From: Lentzea terrae
GTDB taxonomy: Bacteria; Actinomycetota; Actinomycetes; Mycobacteriales; Pseudonocardiaceae
Assembly (NCBI RefSeq): GCF_003265345.1
Contig: NZ_QFWW01000036.1
Span: 124,001 to 188,000, forward strand
Direction: 5' to 3'
Length of the DNA: 64,000 nt
Position 1 is the first letter of the stretch; each line of letters starts with the position of its first letter. This document shows, in pieces, positions 7,705 to 18,349 of the stretch. The notes beneath the pieces are model-generated. The model ran no database searches. It worked only from the letters and a program-made list of their open reading frames with translations, and was not told where the DNA came from. The translations under genes and the position numbers were made by a program.

Positions 7705-9110
7705 GCTTCCCCCTTGGTCCTGGACGCGATGACGACGTCGGAAACGGTTGTCCAGCCCAGCTTCCGGTAGAGGTGCAGACCGTCCCCGGTCGCGAACAGC
7801 AGCCCGTCCTCGGCGCCGGCCTTGACCGCTTCTCGGGCGAGCAGGCCCATGACCACGCTGCCGAGCCCGTGCCGCCGGTGCTCTGGCGAGGTCCGGATGC
7901 GGTGCGGCACAGCGTCTTCGCCGATCACGGCCATCAACCCGCTCGCGGCTTCTGCTCCGTCGGCGCTCAGCACGACCTCGATCACGTCTCCCGGCGTCAC
8001 CCGCACTTCGAAGCCCTCAGGTGGTTCCGGCGCCGGATGATCGGCGAGTGCGCGCCGCATCAACGTCTCGCGCAGCCGCATCTCCAGTCCCGCGCCGGTG
8101 AAGAGGGCGGTGACCTCGTCCGGGGCGGTCGTCGCCACGGTGATCCAGTCGCCGTCCCGCAGTTGCGTGAGGTGCCAAGCCGCCTGGCCTTCGTCGGTGA
8201 GCACGTGCTCGACGTGCTGGTCCACGCTCACCTGCAGGGAGTCGGGGAACGACTCGGCGGACAGGCCGGCGGCCTTGGCCCAGCCGGCGGCCCACCGGGC
8301 TGCGAGCTCGCCGAGTGCCGTGCGCCTGGAAGACTTCAGTTCGACGGCAACGCCGCGCTGCCTCAACAACTTCAGGACGTCCTGGAAGTAGTCCGGGATC
8401 GCCTCGTGCGCCACCTGCGCGTCGTGCCACACCAGCGTGAACCCCGGCTTGACGCCCCACCCGCCGCCCAGGCAGTCCTTGAACGCGTTGAACTCCCGGC
8501 CGAAGTAGCCGCCAGGTCCCACCAACGCCTCGCTCATCGCGAGGTGCAGACCAGGCACATCCGTGGCGTGGCGGCCGTCGAGCTCGTACACACCGCCCAC
8601 CTCGTCGGCTTCGAACTCCTTGCGCGCCAGGAAGGTGAGATGGCCCCAAGCCTCGCGGCCCTCTTCGTCGAACGGGCCCCAGAGGTTCCGTTCCGCCGGA
8701 ACACCCTCGCGCCACAGGTCCCACACGGCACGTGCCGACGGGGCTGGGCGATCTCGCCATCTCACCGGGTTGCGCGACGGCGACTGGGCGAGCACGACGT
8801 CGAAGAGCCCGTCGCCCAGCGCGGACGGCGCCACGGACACGACGTCCAGTGCGATGGGCACCTTGGCCATCACCCGGCCGTGCCGATCCAACGCGTGCAG
8901 GCGCTCACCGCAGGCGTACGGGTGCTTGCCCCGCTCCAGCGGCTGGACGCGTGCGGGATTCTCGACACCGATCAACGTCACCGGTGGGCACCCGCGCAGC
9001 AGCGGGTCGCTGAACAACCCGTCGACGTCGACAGCGCGCGTCAGCACCTCCGTGACCGCGTCGTAGCTGTCTTCGGTCTCGTACCAGTGCACGATCTCGT
9101 AGCGGAACAA
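7701..9110 (-). CDS. barstar-like domain fused to GNAT acetyltransferase
   Basis: A 469-residue, three-part protein. Residues 1 to about 170 are an uncharacterised N-terminal region (GLFSDPLLRGCPPVTLIG, then a stretch like those preceding actinobacterial barstar domains). Residues about 174-258 look like barstar, the intracellular inhibitor of barnase-type RNases: VYELDGRHATDVPGLHLAMS, GPGGYFGREFNAFKDCLGGG and FTLVWHDAQVAHE. Residues about 262-469 are a GNAT acetyltransferase closely paralogous to the next gene (HRRHGLGSVVMGLLAREAV, YRKLGWTTVSDVV). The start at 9110 follows the pepN terminator region. No barnase-like RNase gene is nearby, so the barstar part may be an orphan immunity module or a binding domain. 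The fusion is inferred from one uninterrupted reading frame. Confidence 0.85.
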   Translation of the reverse strand: MFRYEIVHWYETEDSYDAVTEVLTRAVDVDGLFSDPLLRGCPPVTLIGVENPARVQPLERGKHPYACGERLHALDRHGRVMAKVPIALDVVSVAPSALGDGLFDVVLAQSPSRNPVRWRDRPAPSARAVWDLWREGVPAERNLWGPFDEEGREAWGHLTFLARKEFEADEVGGVYELDGRHATDVPGLHLAMSEALVGPGGYFGREFNAFKDCLGGGWGVKPGFTLVWHDAQVAHEAIPDYFQDVLKLLRQRGVAVELKSSRRTALGELAARWAAGWAKAAGLSAESFPDSLQVSVDQHVEHVLTDEGQAAWHLTQLRDGDWITVATTAPDEVTALFTGAGLEMRLRETLMRRALADHPAPEPPEGFEVRVTPGDVIEVVLSADGAEAASGLMAVIGEDAVPHRIRTSPEHRRHGLGSVVMGLLAREAVKAGAEDGLLFATGDGLHLYRKLGWTTVSDVVIASRTKGEA

Positions 9111-9132
9111 AACACCCCCAGGAGACGGGAAA

Positions 9133-9163
9133 GCCCCGTGCCGCCATCAAAGCGTCACGGGGC
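9133..9163 (-). terminator. terminator downstream of pepN
   Basis: An 8-bp stem GCCCCGTG / CACGGGGC with a 15-nt loop, followed on the minus strand by CTTT, 20 nt beyond the pepN stop. Confidence 0.6.
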
Positions 9164-9181
9164 CGTCACCACCAAGCGATT

Positions 9182-11743
<2,562 letters not shown>

Positions 11744-11907
11744 TGGTCACCTCGTCTGCCACGCGTTTGGTTACGCGCTGACGTCGTCGGGAATGGTTAT
11801 GACTCCCGCATCCAATCACGGAACCGGCGTACGGGAAGAGATGACGGGGTGATCTGGTTGGGCTGATTGGGGCGACGACCCCACCTACCGTGACTGAAGG
11901 GGCACCA

Positions 11908-12516
11908 ATGGCTGAGAAGGCCAAGGTCGACTTCTACTTCGACCCGCTTTGTCCGTTCGCGTGGATCACCTCCAGGTGGATCCTCGAGGTCGAGAAGGTC
12001 CGCGACATCGACCTGAGCTTCCACGTCATGAGCCTCGCCGTGCTCAACGAGGGCCGCGACCTGCCCGAGCAGTACAAGGAGCTCATGACCAAGGGCTGGG
12101 GCCCGGTCCGCGTCGCCATCGCCGCCGAGCAGAAGTTCGGCAACGAGGTGTTGCCGCGCCTGTACACCGCGATGGGCACGCGCATCCACAACGAGGGCAA
12201 CAAGGACTTCGACGAGGTCATCAAGCTGGCGCTGGCCGACGCCGACCTGCCGGCCGAGCTGGCAGAGGCGGCGCACTCGACCGACTACGACGAGGAGCTC
12301 AAGGCTTCGCACCACCGCGGCATGGACCCGGTCGGCATGGACGTCGGCACCCCGACGATCCACATCGACGGCGTCGCATTCTTCGGCCCGGTGCTGACCA
12401 AGATCCCGCGCGGTGAGGAGGCCGGCACGATCTTCGACGGCGCCCGGATGCTGGCCGGCTTCCCGTACTTCTTCGAGCTCAAGCGCACCCGCACGGGCGA
12501 GCTGGACTTCAGCTGA
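11908..12516 (+). CDS. DsbA-family mycothiol-dependent reductase-like protein (Rv2466c family)
   Basis: A 202-residue thioredoxin-fold protein with a helical insertion, of the family whose M. tuberculosis member (Rv2466c) is a mycothiol-dependent disulfide reductase and prodrug-activating nitroreductase. The N-terminus DFYFDPLCPFAWITSRW puts a single cysteine at residue 15 in a CPFA motif. The second Cys of a CPxC motif is Ala, so this version is monothiol. The cis-Pro loop is GTPTIHI. ATG at 11908 is preferred over GTG at 11890 because GAAGGGG lies just upstream and the protein then begins like its relatives. A T-run directly after the stop may help termination. Confidence 0.9.
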   Translation: MAEKAKVDFYFDPLCPFAWITSRWILEVEKVRDIDLSFHVMSLAVLNEGRDLPEQYKELMTKGWGPVRVAIAAEQKFGNEVLPRLYTAMGTRIHNEGNKDFDEVIKLALADADLPAELAEAAHSTDYDEELKASHHRGMDPVGMDVGTPTIHIDGVAFFGPVLTKIPRGEEAGTIFDGARMLAGFPYFFELKRTRTGELDFS

Positions 12517-12552
12517 GTTTTTTGTCGGTGGTGCTCGCTAACGTCACTGGAC

Positions 12553-13398
12553 ATGGCACACCACCACGTCGAAGTCGTAGTTCAGGGGCCCTGGTCGCTG
12601 GACACGTCCCGGGCCTTCTGGGAGGGCTTCACGCCGTCCGCGCTGCCGCTTGTGGAGGGCGAGGCGCTGCGGGCGACGTTCCTGGTCGAGGGTGAGTGGC
12701 GTCGTGCTTCGGTCTCCGTGACCCAGCGCGGCGCCACTGCCGTGCTGGCCTTGACCGGCGACGGTGATCTCGACCTGGCGGCGGCCCAGGTGTGCCGGTT
12801 CCTCTCGCTGGACGTCGACGGCCGGGGCTGGCCTGCGGTCGGTCTGCGGGATCCGGTGATCGCCGCGGCGCAGTCGGAACTGCCCGGCTTACGGCCGTGC
12901 GGCTTCTACTCGCCGTACGAAGCGGCGGCGTGGTCGGTGCTGTCGCAGCGGGTTCGCGTGTCGCAGGCGGCATCGTTGAAGACGTCGCTGCTCCGGGACG
13001 GCGTGTTCCCGGCACCGGCGGAGCTGCGGTCGATGGACCTGGACCTGCCTGGCCGCAAGCCCGAGTACCTGCGTGCGGTGGCTGAGGCGGCGTTGGACGG
13101 CGTGCTGGACGCAGTGGCGTTGCGTTCGATGAAACCCGCTGCCGCCGTGCTGGCGGTGCAGCAGGTCAAGGGGCTGGGACCGTTCGCGGCCGAGCTGGTG
13201 GTGCTGCGCGGGGCGAACGCGCCGGATGCCGTGCCGCACAACGAGTCCAGGCTCGCCGACGAGGTCGCTCACCGGTACGGCAGGCCGTTGGCCGAGGTGT
13301 CCGAGGCGTGGCGGCCGTATCGGACGTGGGCGGCGGTGCACCTGCGCGTGCTGCGGGAGCGGCGGCTTGGGGGTGCGATGGCAGCTTCGGGCCGGTGA
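12553..13398 (+). CDS. AlkA-like DNA-3-methyladenine glycosylase 2 family protein
   Basis: A 281-residue helix-hairpin-helix protein related to AlkA, which excises alkylated bases. The N-terminal domain is the AlkA-type beta region. The HhH is VQQVKGLGPFAAELVVLRG (about residues 198-216). In AlkA the catalytic aspartate follows in a PDD context. Here the corresponding stretch is PDAVPHNESRL, so the aspartate appears replaced by Asn or Glu, and activity is uncertain. The ATG start has a TAACGT minus-10-like hexamer 8 nt upstream and no ribosome site, consistent with leaderless expression. Next to it is the DsbA-like gene in the same direction. Confidence 0.82.
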   Translation: MAHHHVEVVVQGPWSLDTSRAFWEGFTPSALPLVEGEALRATFLVEGEWRRASVSVTQRGATAVLALTGDGDLDLAAAQVCRFLSLDVDGRGWPAVGLRDPVIAAAQSELPGLRPCGFYSPYEAAAWSVLSQRVRVSQAASLKTSLLRDGVFPAPAELRSMDLDLPGRKPEYLRAVAEAALDGVLDAVALRSMKPAAAVLAVQQVKGLGPFAAELVVLRGANAPDAVPHNESRLADEVAHRYGRPLAEVSEAWRPYRTWAAVHLRVLRERRLGGAMAASGR

Positions 13399-13560
13399 GC
13401 TGCCGGCAGGTCGGTGGCATCGTCGGGGTGTGCTCAGCGTCCTCGCGCCGTGCTCTCGCGTCTGGGGCCGCACGTCCGCGTTCGCACGTCCGCCCCCACC
13501 CCGTCGCACCCACCCCCGTCACTCGCCTTCCGCCCCTCTCCGACGTGACCACCACCAGTC

Positions 13561-13603
13561 GATGTGACAGTCTGGACCCCGTCAGCGCATTGGGTGTCAC
13601 ATC
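13561..13603. promoter_or_regulatory. inverted repeat upstream of aldehyde dehydrogenase gene
   Basis: GATGTGACA (13561-13569) and TGTCACATC (13595-13603) form a perfect 9-bp inverted repeat with a 25-bp spacer, ending 16 bp before the GTG start of the dehydrogenase gene. Centre-to-centre spacing of 34 bp, about three helical turns, suits a looped or doubly bound operator. A transcript hairpin is the alternative. Confidence 0.5.
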
Positions 13604-13619
13604 TGCCTGGAGGGTCGTC

Positions 13620-14972
13620 GTGATCGAGGTCGTCAACCCCGCCACCGAGGAAGTCATCGGCACGCTCGCCGAAGGCACACCGGCCGACGTCGACACGGCC
13701 GTGGCCGCAGCCGTCGCCGCCTTCCCGGCGTGGTCGCAGACCTCGGTGGAGGAGCGGGCGAAGGTCGTCCGAACGATCATCGACGGCCTCAAGGACCGCT
13801 CGGACGAGCTCGCCGAAGCGATGACGGCCGAGATGGGCACGCCCATCACGTTCAGCCGGAAGGTGCAGGTCGCGAACCCCGTCTCGATCGCGGAGGGTGT
13901 CGCGGACGTGCTGGAACGCGGCTACTTCGAGCCGGAGGAGATCGGCAACTCACTGGTCTTCCGCGAGCCGGTCGGGGTCGTCGCGGCCATCACGCCGTGG
14001 AACTTCCCGCTGCAGCAGATGGTCGCGAAGGTCGTGCCGGCGCTCGCCGCGGGCAACACCGTCGTGCTCAAGCCGAGCGAGCTCGCGCCGAAGACGGCCG
14101 ACCTGCTCGCCGAGATCATCACCGCGGCCACCCCGGAGGGCGTGTTCCACCTCGTCCACGGCACCGGGCCGGTCGTCGGCGAGGCGTTGGCGGCGCACCC
14201 GGACGTGGACATGGTGTCGTTCACCGGGTCCACGCGCGCCGGCCGACGGGTGTCGGCGGTGGCGTCCGAGACGGTCAAGCGGGTCGCGCTGGAGCTGGGC
14301 GGCAAGTCGGCGTGCATCGTGCTCGACGATGCCGACTTCGGGCGCGCGGTGAAGATCGCGGTCGCCAACGCGTTCATGAACAACGGCCAGGCGTGCAGCG
14401 CCTGGACGCGCTTGCTGGTGCCCGCGGACCGGCACGACGAGGCCGTGCAGCTCGCCGCGGCCGCCGCGAGCAAGTACACGTCGGCCGATCCGAGCGATCC
14501 GTCGACGCGCATCGGGCCGGCGGTGTCCAGGGCGCAGCGGGATCGCGTCGTGAGCTACATCCGCAAGGGTGTCGAGGAAGGCGCCCAGCTGGCCGCCGGT
14601 GGGCCGGAAGCGCCGCTGCCCCAGGGCTTCTACGTCGCACCGACGGTGTTCGGCGGCGTCACCCCGGAGATGACCATCGCCCAGGAGGAGATCTTCGGCC
14701 CCGTCCTCGCGGTCATGCCGTACGCCGACGAGGACGACGCGGTGCGCATCGCGAACTCCACGATCTACGGCCTGGCGGGCGGCGTGTTCTCCGCCGATGC
14801 CGACCGAGCGCTGCGGGTGGCCAAGCGGCTGCGCACCGGCCAGGTCGACATCAACGCCGCCGCGTTCAACACAAGCGCGCCGTTCGGCGGCTACCGCCAG
14901 TCGGGCAACGGCCGTGAGTTCGGCAGGTTCGGGCTCGACGAGTTCTGCGAGATCAAGTCGATCCAGCGGTAA
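13620..14972 (+). CDS. NAD(P)-dependent aldehyde dehydrogenase
   Basis: A 450-residue class 3-like aldehyde dehydrogenase oxidising an aldehyde to the acid. NAD-binding PWNFPLQQMVAKVVPALAAG, the general-base glutamate in LELGGKSACIVL, the catalytic cysteine in NNGQACSAWTRLL and the C-terminal PFGGYRQSGNGRE are present. GTG at 13620 is chosen because GGAGGG lies 5 nt upstream and the protein then starts VIEVVNPATEE, as in the family. It reads as complete, though slightly shorter than the common 475-490. The substrate is unknown. An inverted repeat in the promoter suggests dedicated regulation. Confidence 0.93.
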   Translation: MIEVVNPATEEVIGTLAEGTPADVDTAVAAAVAAFPAWSQTSVEERAKVVRTIIDGLKDRSDELAEAMTAEMGTPITFSRKVQVANPVSIAEGVADVLERGYFEPEEIGNSLVFREPVGVVAAITPWNFPLQQMVAKVVPALAAGNTVVLKPSELAPKTADLLAEIITAATPEGVFHLVHGTGPVVGEALAAHPDVDMVSFTGSTRAGRRVSAVASETVKRVALELGGKSACIVLDDADFGRAVKIAVANAFMNNGQACSAWTRLLVPADRHDEAVQLAAAAASKYTSADPSDPSTRIGPAVSRAQRDRVVSYIRKGVEEGAQLAAGGPEAPLPQGFYVAPTVFGGVTPEMTIAQEEIFGPVLAVMPYADEDDAVRIANSTIYGLAGGVFSADADRALRVAKRLRTGQVDINAAAFNTSAPFGGYRQSGNGREFGRFGLDEFCEIKSIQR

Positions 14973-15013
14973 TTGAGCTGCGAGAGCGGCCATGGCGGCG
15001 TATCACTGCTGGC

Positions 15014-16231
15014 ATGGCTGACTCGGCGCTGAGCATCAGGACCATCGACCGCGAGGACCTCTCCGAGTTCGGGAGGGTGTTCTCCTGGGCGTTCCTCACC
15101 GAACCCGCCGACGACGGCGAGCACCGCTGGATGAAGGTCCTGGAGCTCGACCGGACGCACGCGGTGTTCGACGGCGACGAGATGGTGGGCACCGGGGGCA
15201 TTCTCAGCCGCGAGCTCACGGTTCCCGGCGGTGGTCAGGTACCGGCCGGCGCGGTGACCGTCGTGGGTGTGAAACCTGGCCATCGCCGCCGGGGCGTGGC
15301 GTCACTGCTGATGAAGACGCAGCTGGACGCCATGCACGAGGCCGGCGACCCGATCGGGATCCTCTGGGCCTCGGAGGGAGCGATCTACCGGCGGTTCGGC
15401 TACGGCGAGCACGCGTCGAGCCTGTCGATGCTGACGATGCCGACGCGGATGCCGTTCCACTCCGGCGTGTCCGTGAGCGACGCGCGGATCCGCCAGGTGA
15501 CGCGCGACGAGGCGATGCCGTTCATGCGCGAGGTGCACGACCGGGTGCGCCGCACGCGCACGGGCTGGCTGAGCCGCGTGGAGAAGACGTGGGACGTCCA
15601 CCTCGCCGACGCGGAGAGCGACCGCGACGGCCTCTCCGCCTACCGCTACTGCCTGCACCCGCAGGGTTATGTGGTGTTCCGGGTGAAGCACGAGTGGAAC
15701 AACAGCGGGCCGCAGAACGAGCTGCACGTGCGCGAGCTGGTGTGCGAGACCGAGCAGGCGTACGTGGACCTGTACCGGTTCCTGCTGGACGTCGACCTCG
15801 CGAGCACGATCTCCTTCTACACCGCCACCGACGACCCGATCATGCACATGGTCGACAACCCGCGGAAGGTGCGGCAGGAGCTGGCCGACGCGCTGTGGCT
15901 GCGGATCGTCGACCTCGAACGAGCGCTGCCGCTGCGGCGCTACCAGTCCGATGTGGACAGTGTGATTGAGGTCGAGGACTCCCTCTGCCCGTGGAACTCC
16001 GGCCGCTGGCGTCTCACCGTCAAGGGCGGGGAGGCCGTGGTGACGCGCACCGAGGACCTGGCGGACGTGTCGCTCGACATCGCCGCGCTCGGCAGTACAT
16101 ACCTCGGTGGCGCAAGGCTTTCCGTGCTCAGGCGTGCACACCGCGTGGTCGAACACACGCCCGGTCACGTCGATGCGCTCTCGTTGGCGTTCCTCGGCAC
16201 GTACGACCCGCATTGCCCAGAGGTGTTCTGA
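15014..16231 (+). CDS. Eis-family GNAT acetyltransferase
   Basis: A 405-residue protein of the Eis (enhanced intracellular survival) type: an N-terminal GNAT domain with VTVVGVKPGHRRRGVASLLM (acetyl-CoA site), a second degenerate GNAT domain, and a C-terminal sterol-carrier-like domain (GRWRLTVKGGEAVVTRTEDL). It ends LAFLGTYDPHCPEVF; the C-terminal carboxylate acts as base in characterised Eis proteins. Such enzymes acetylate amino groups of aminoglycosides, peptides or proteins. Length matches the family (400-415). The ATG start lacks a clear ribosome site. Confidence 0.92.
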   Translation: MADSALSIRTIDREDLSEFGRVFSWAFLTEPADDGEHRWMKVLELDRTHAVFDGDEMVGTGGILSRELTVPGGGQVPAGAVTVVGVKPGHRRRGVASLLMKTQLDAMHEAGDPIGILWASEGAIYRRFGYGEHASSLSMLTMPTRMPFHSGVSVSDARIRQVTRDEAMPFMREVHDRVRRTRTGWLSRVEKTWDVHLADAESDRDGLSAYRYCLHPQGYVVFRVKHEWNNSGPQNELHVRELVCETEQAYVDLYRFLLDVDLASTISFYTATDDPIMHMVDNPRKVRQELADALWLRIVDLERALPLRRYQSDVDSVIEVEDSLCPWNSGRWRLTVKGGEAVVTRTEDLADVSLDIAALGSTYLGGARLSVLRRAHRVVEHTPGHVDALSLAFLGTYDPHCPEVF

Positions 16232-16287
16232 CGGAACTACGACCGGCGTTCACACGTTGACGGTTTACCTGGTGTGGGAGGTAAGCC

Positions 16288-17019
16288 GTGGGCACCATCG
16301 TGTGGGTGGTTGTACTCGTATTGCTCGTCGCAGGGGTGTTCTACCTGGTCAGTCAGAGCAACGCGCGCAAGGCGCGCGAGCTCGACGACGCCAAGGCGGA
16401 GGCGCGCCGGTGGGTCGAGCGGCTGGGCGGGCAGGTGATGAGCCTCACGGGCTCGAACGCCGCGTCCACGCAGGCGCTGGCCGATGCGTCCGAGCGCTTC
16501 ACCGCGGCCGGGTCGCAGATGGAGCAGGCGCGCACGATCCCGCAGGCGCGGCTGGTCACCCAGACCGCGATGGAGGGCCTGCACTACGTGCGCGCCGCGC
16601 GTGAGGCCATGGGCATGGACCCCGGACCCGCGCTGCCCGAGATCGCCGGCCAGAAGCAGGCGGGTTCCGTCAGCGAGGACCGCCAGGTCACGGTCGAGGG
16701 CCACCAGTACGCCGCGTCGCCGCAGTCCGGTGCGGGCACGCCCTACTACTACCCCGGTGGCATGGTCGCCGGACGCCCGGTGCCGCGTGGCTGGTACTCC
16801 GAGCCGTGGTGGAAGCCCGCGCTCGTGGCCGGTGCGTGGGGTGTGGGCACATTCCTGCTGATGGACGCCATGTTCTCCGGGATGCACGGCATCGGTGACT
16901 ACGGCATGGGGGACATGGGCATGGGCGACGTCGGCATGGGCGACATGGGCGGCGCCGCGGACGTGGGCGACGCCGGTGGTGGCTTCGACTTCGGCGACAT
17001 GGGCGGGTTCGACTTTTAA
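16288..17019 (+). CDS. single-pass membrane protein with Gly-Met-Asp-rich tail
   Basis: I do not recognise a named function. The 243-residue protein has an N-terminal TM helix (residues 3-23), a helical amphipathic region (about 24-115) rich in Ala/Arg/Glu, a Tyr/Pro/Gly linker (YYYPGGMVAGRPVPRGWYSE), a second hydrophobic stretch (KPALVAGAWGVGTFLLMDAM), and a C-terminal tail of repeated GMGD/GDMG units ending GGFDF. The GTG start follows GGGAGGT. Tails of this kind occur in actinobacterial membrane proteins of unknown role. It converges on the nei gene. Confidence 0.82.
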   Translation: MGTIVWVVVLVLLVAGVFYLVSQSNARKARELDDAKAEARRWVERLGGQVMSLTGSNAASTQALADASERFTAAGSQMEQARTIPQARLVTQTAMEGLHYVRAAREAMGMDPGPALPEIAGQKQAGSVSEDRQVTVEGHQYAASPQSGAGTPYYYPGGMVAGRPVPRGWYSEPWWKPALVAGAWGVGTFLLMDAMFSGMHGIGDYGMGDMGMGDVGMGDMGGAADVGDAGGGFDFGDMGGFDF

Positions 17020-17076
17020 GTGCTCATCAACTGAGCACTTTCCAGCCGGACCCGAAAAGCCGCCGACCAAAAATTT

Positions 17077-17877
17077 TCAGGGCTGGCAGGCAGGGCACCA
17101 GAACAGGTTGCGCGCCGCCAGTTCCGTGGTCATGACCTCGGTGCCGCAGATCAGGCACGGCTCACCGGCGCGGCGGTAGACGTACACCTCGCCGCCGTGC
17201 CGATCCACGCGCGGCGCACGGCCCATGGCCTTGGGCAGGTGCTCCGGGCGGACGGTGTTGATCTGGCCGACCTTCACGCCGTCCTTCATCAGCACGACCA
17301 GGTCGTCCCACAGCGCGTCCCACAGCTCGCGGCTGACCTTGTTGCCGACCAGCAGCGGGTTCACGTTGTGCCGGAACAGCACCTCGGCGCGGTAGACGTT
17401 GCCGACGCCCGCGAGGATCTTCTGGTCCATCAGCAGCACGGCCAGCGGCTGCTTCGATCGGATGATCCGCTCGTAGGCTCGGTCGGAGTCGGCGTCTTTC
17501 CGCAACGGGTCGGGGCCCAGGCGCTCGCGGATGGCCTTGACCTCGTCTTTGTTGAGCACTTCACACGCGGTCGGGCCGCGCAGGTCCGTCCAGTGCGTCT
17601 CGCCGACCATCCGCATCCGGACCTGGCCGATGGGCAGCAGCACCGGCAGGGGTGACTCGGTGAACGTCCCGTACAGGCCGAGGTGCACGTGCACGATCGC
17701 GTCCGGGCCGTAGACGTGGAACAGGTGCTTGCCGTGCGCCTCGGCGCGGACGAGCTTGCGTCCGTCCACAAGGGACGCCGCGAAGCGTCCCTGTGGACTC
17801 GTGACGGACACGGGCTTGCCCGCGTACCGGCGCTGGTGCAGCCGCGCCAGGCGGTGCAGCGTGTGGCCCTCAGGCAC
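17077..17877 (-). CDS. Fpg/Nei family DNA glycosylase/AP lyase
   Basis: A 266-residue bifunctional base-excision repair enzyme for oxidised bases. Translation must begin at GTG 17877, because the mature enzyme needs the N-terminal Pro-Glu catalytic pair and the sequence reads (V)PEGHTLHRLARLHQR. The helix-two-turn-helix segment contains ILAGVGNVYRAEVLF. The C-terminal zinc finger is CLICGTEV followed by FWCPACQP. The first residues PEGHTLHR match the Nei1 subfamily (Rv2464c), not Fpg. It overlaps the rpiB stop by 8 nt and is co-transcribed with it, as in mycobacteria. Confidence 0.94.
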   Translation of the reverse strand: MPEGHTLHRLARLHQRRYAGKPVSVTSPQGRFAASLVDGRKLVRAEAHGKHLFHVYGPDAIVHVHLGLYGTFTESPLPVLLPIGQVRMRMVGETHWTDLRGPTACEVLNKDEVKAIRERLGPDPLRKDADSDRAYERIIRSKQPLAVLLMDQKILAGVGNVYRAEVLFRHNVNPLLVGNKVSRELWDALWDDLVVLMKDGVKVGQINTVRPEHLPKAMGRAPRVDRHGGEVYVYRRAGEPCLICGTEVMTTELAARNLFWCPACQP

Positions 17878-18322
17878 GCGCGTTCTCGTAGGCGCCGACC
17901 TTGTCGATGCGGCGCTGGTGCCTGGGTTCGCCCGAGAACTTCGTCTCGAGGAACGCCGAGACGATCGCGGTCGCCTCCTCGGTGCTGTGCTGACGGGCAC
18001 CGATGCCGACCAGGTTGGCGTCGTTGTGCTCGCGGGCCAGCTGCGCGGTGTCGACGTTCCACGCCAGTGCGGCGCGGGCGCCCTTCACCTTGTTCGCGGC
18101 GATCTGCTCGCCGTTGCCCGAGCCGCCGATCACGACGCCGAGGCTGCCGGGGTCTCCGACGACCCGCTCGGCTGCGTCAGTGCAGAACGACACGTAGTCG
18201 TCCTGGGCGTCGTACTCGTGGGCGCCGACGTCGACGACCTCGTAACCCTGCTCCTTGAGAGCCGTGGACAGGTGGGACTTCAGCTCGAAGCCCGCGTGGT
18301 CTGCTGCCAGATAAACGCGCAC
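17870..18322 (-). CDS. rpiB: ribose-5-phosphate isomerase B
   Basis: A 150-residue RpiB/LacA-type isomerase interconverting ribose 5-phosphate and ribulose 5-phosphate in the pentose phosphate pathway. Signatures: YLAADHAGFELK at the N-terminus, VDVGAHEYDAQDDY, GVVIGGSGNGEQIAANKVKG (phosphate/anion hole) and HNDANLVGIGAR. The active-site Cys seen in many RpiB proteins is a Ser here (GGSGNG), as in the mycobacterial subtype. The GTG start is at 18322. The first gene of the rpiB-nei unit, it is divergent from the ComB-like gene with only 27 bp between. Confidence 0.96.
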   Translation of the reverse strand: MRVYLAADHAGFELKSHLSTALKEQGYEVVDVGAHEYDAQDDYVSFCTDAAERVVGDPGSLGVVIGGSGNGEQIAANKVKGARAALAWNVDTAQLAREHNDANLVGIGARQHSTEEATAIVSAFLETKFSGEPRHQRRIDKVGAYENARA

Positions 18323-18349
18323 GTGCGGGAGTCTGACACGCTGGGCGGC

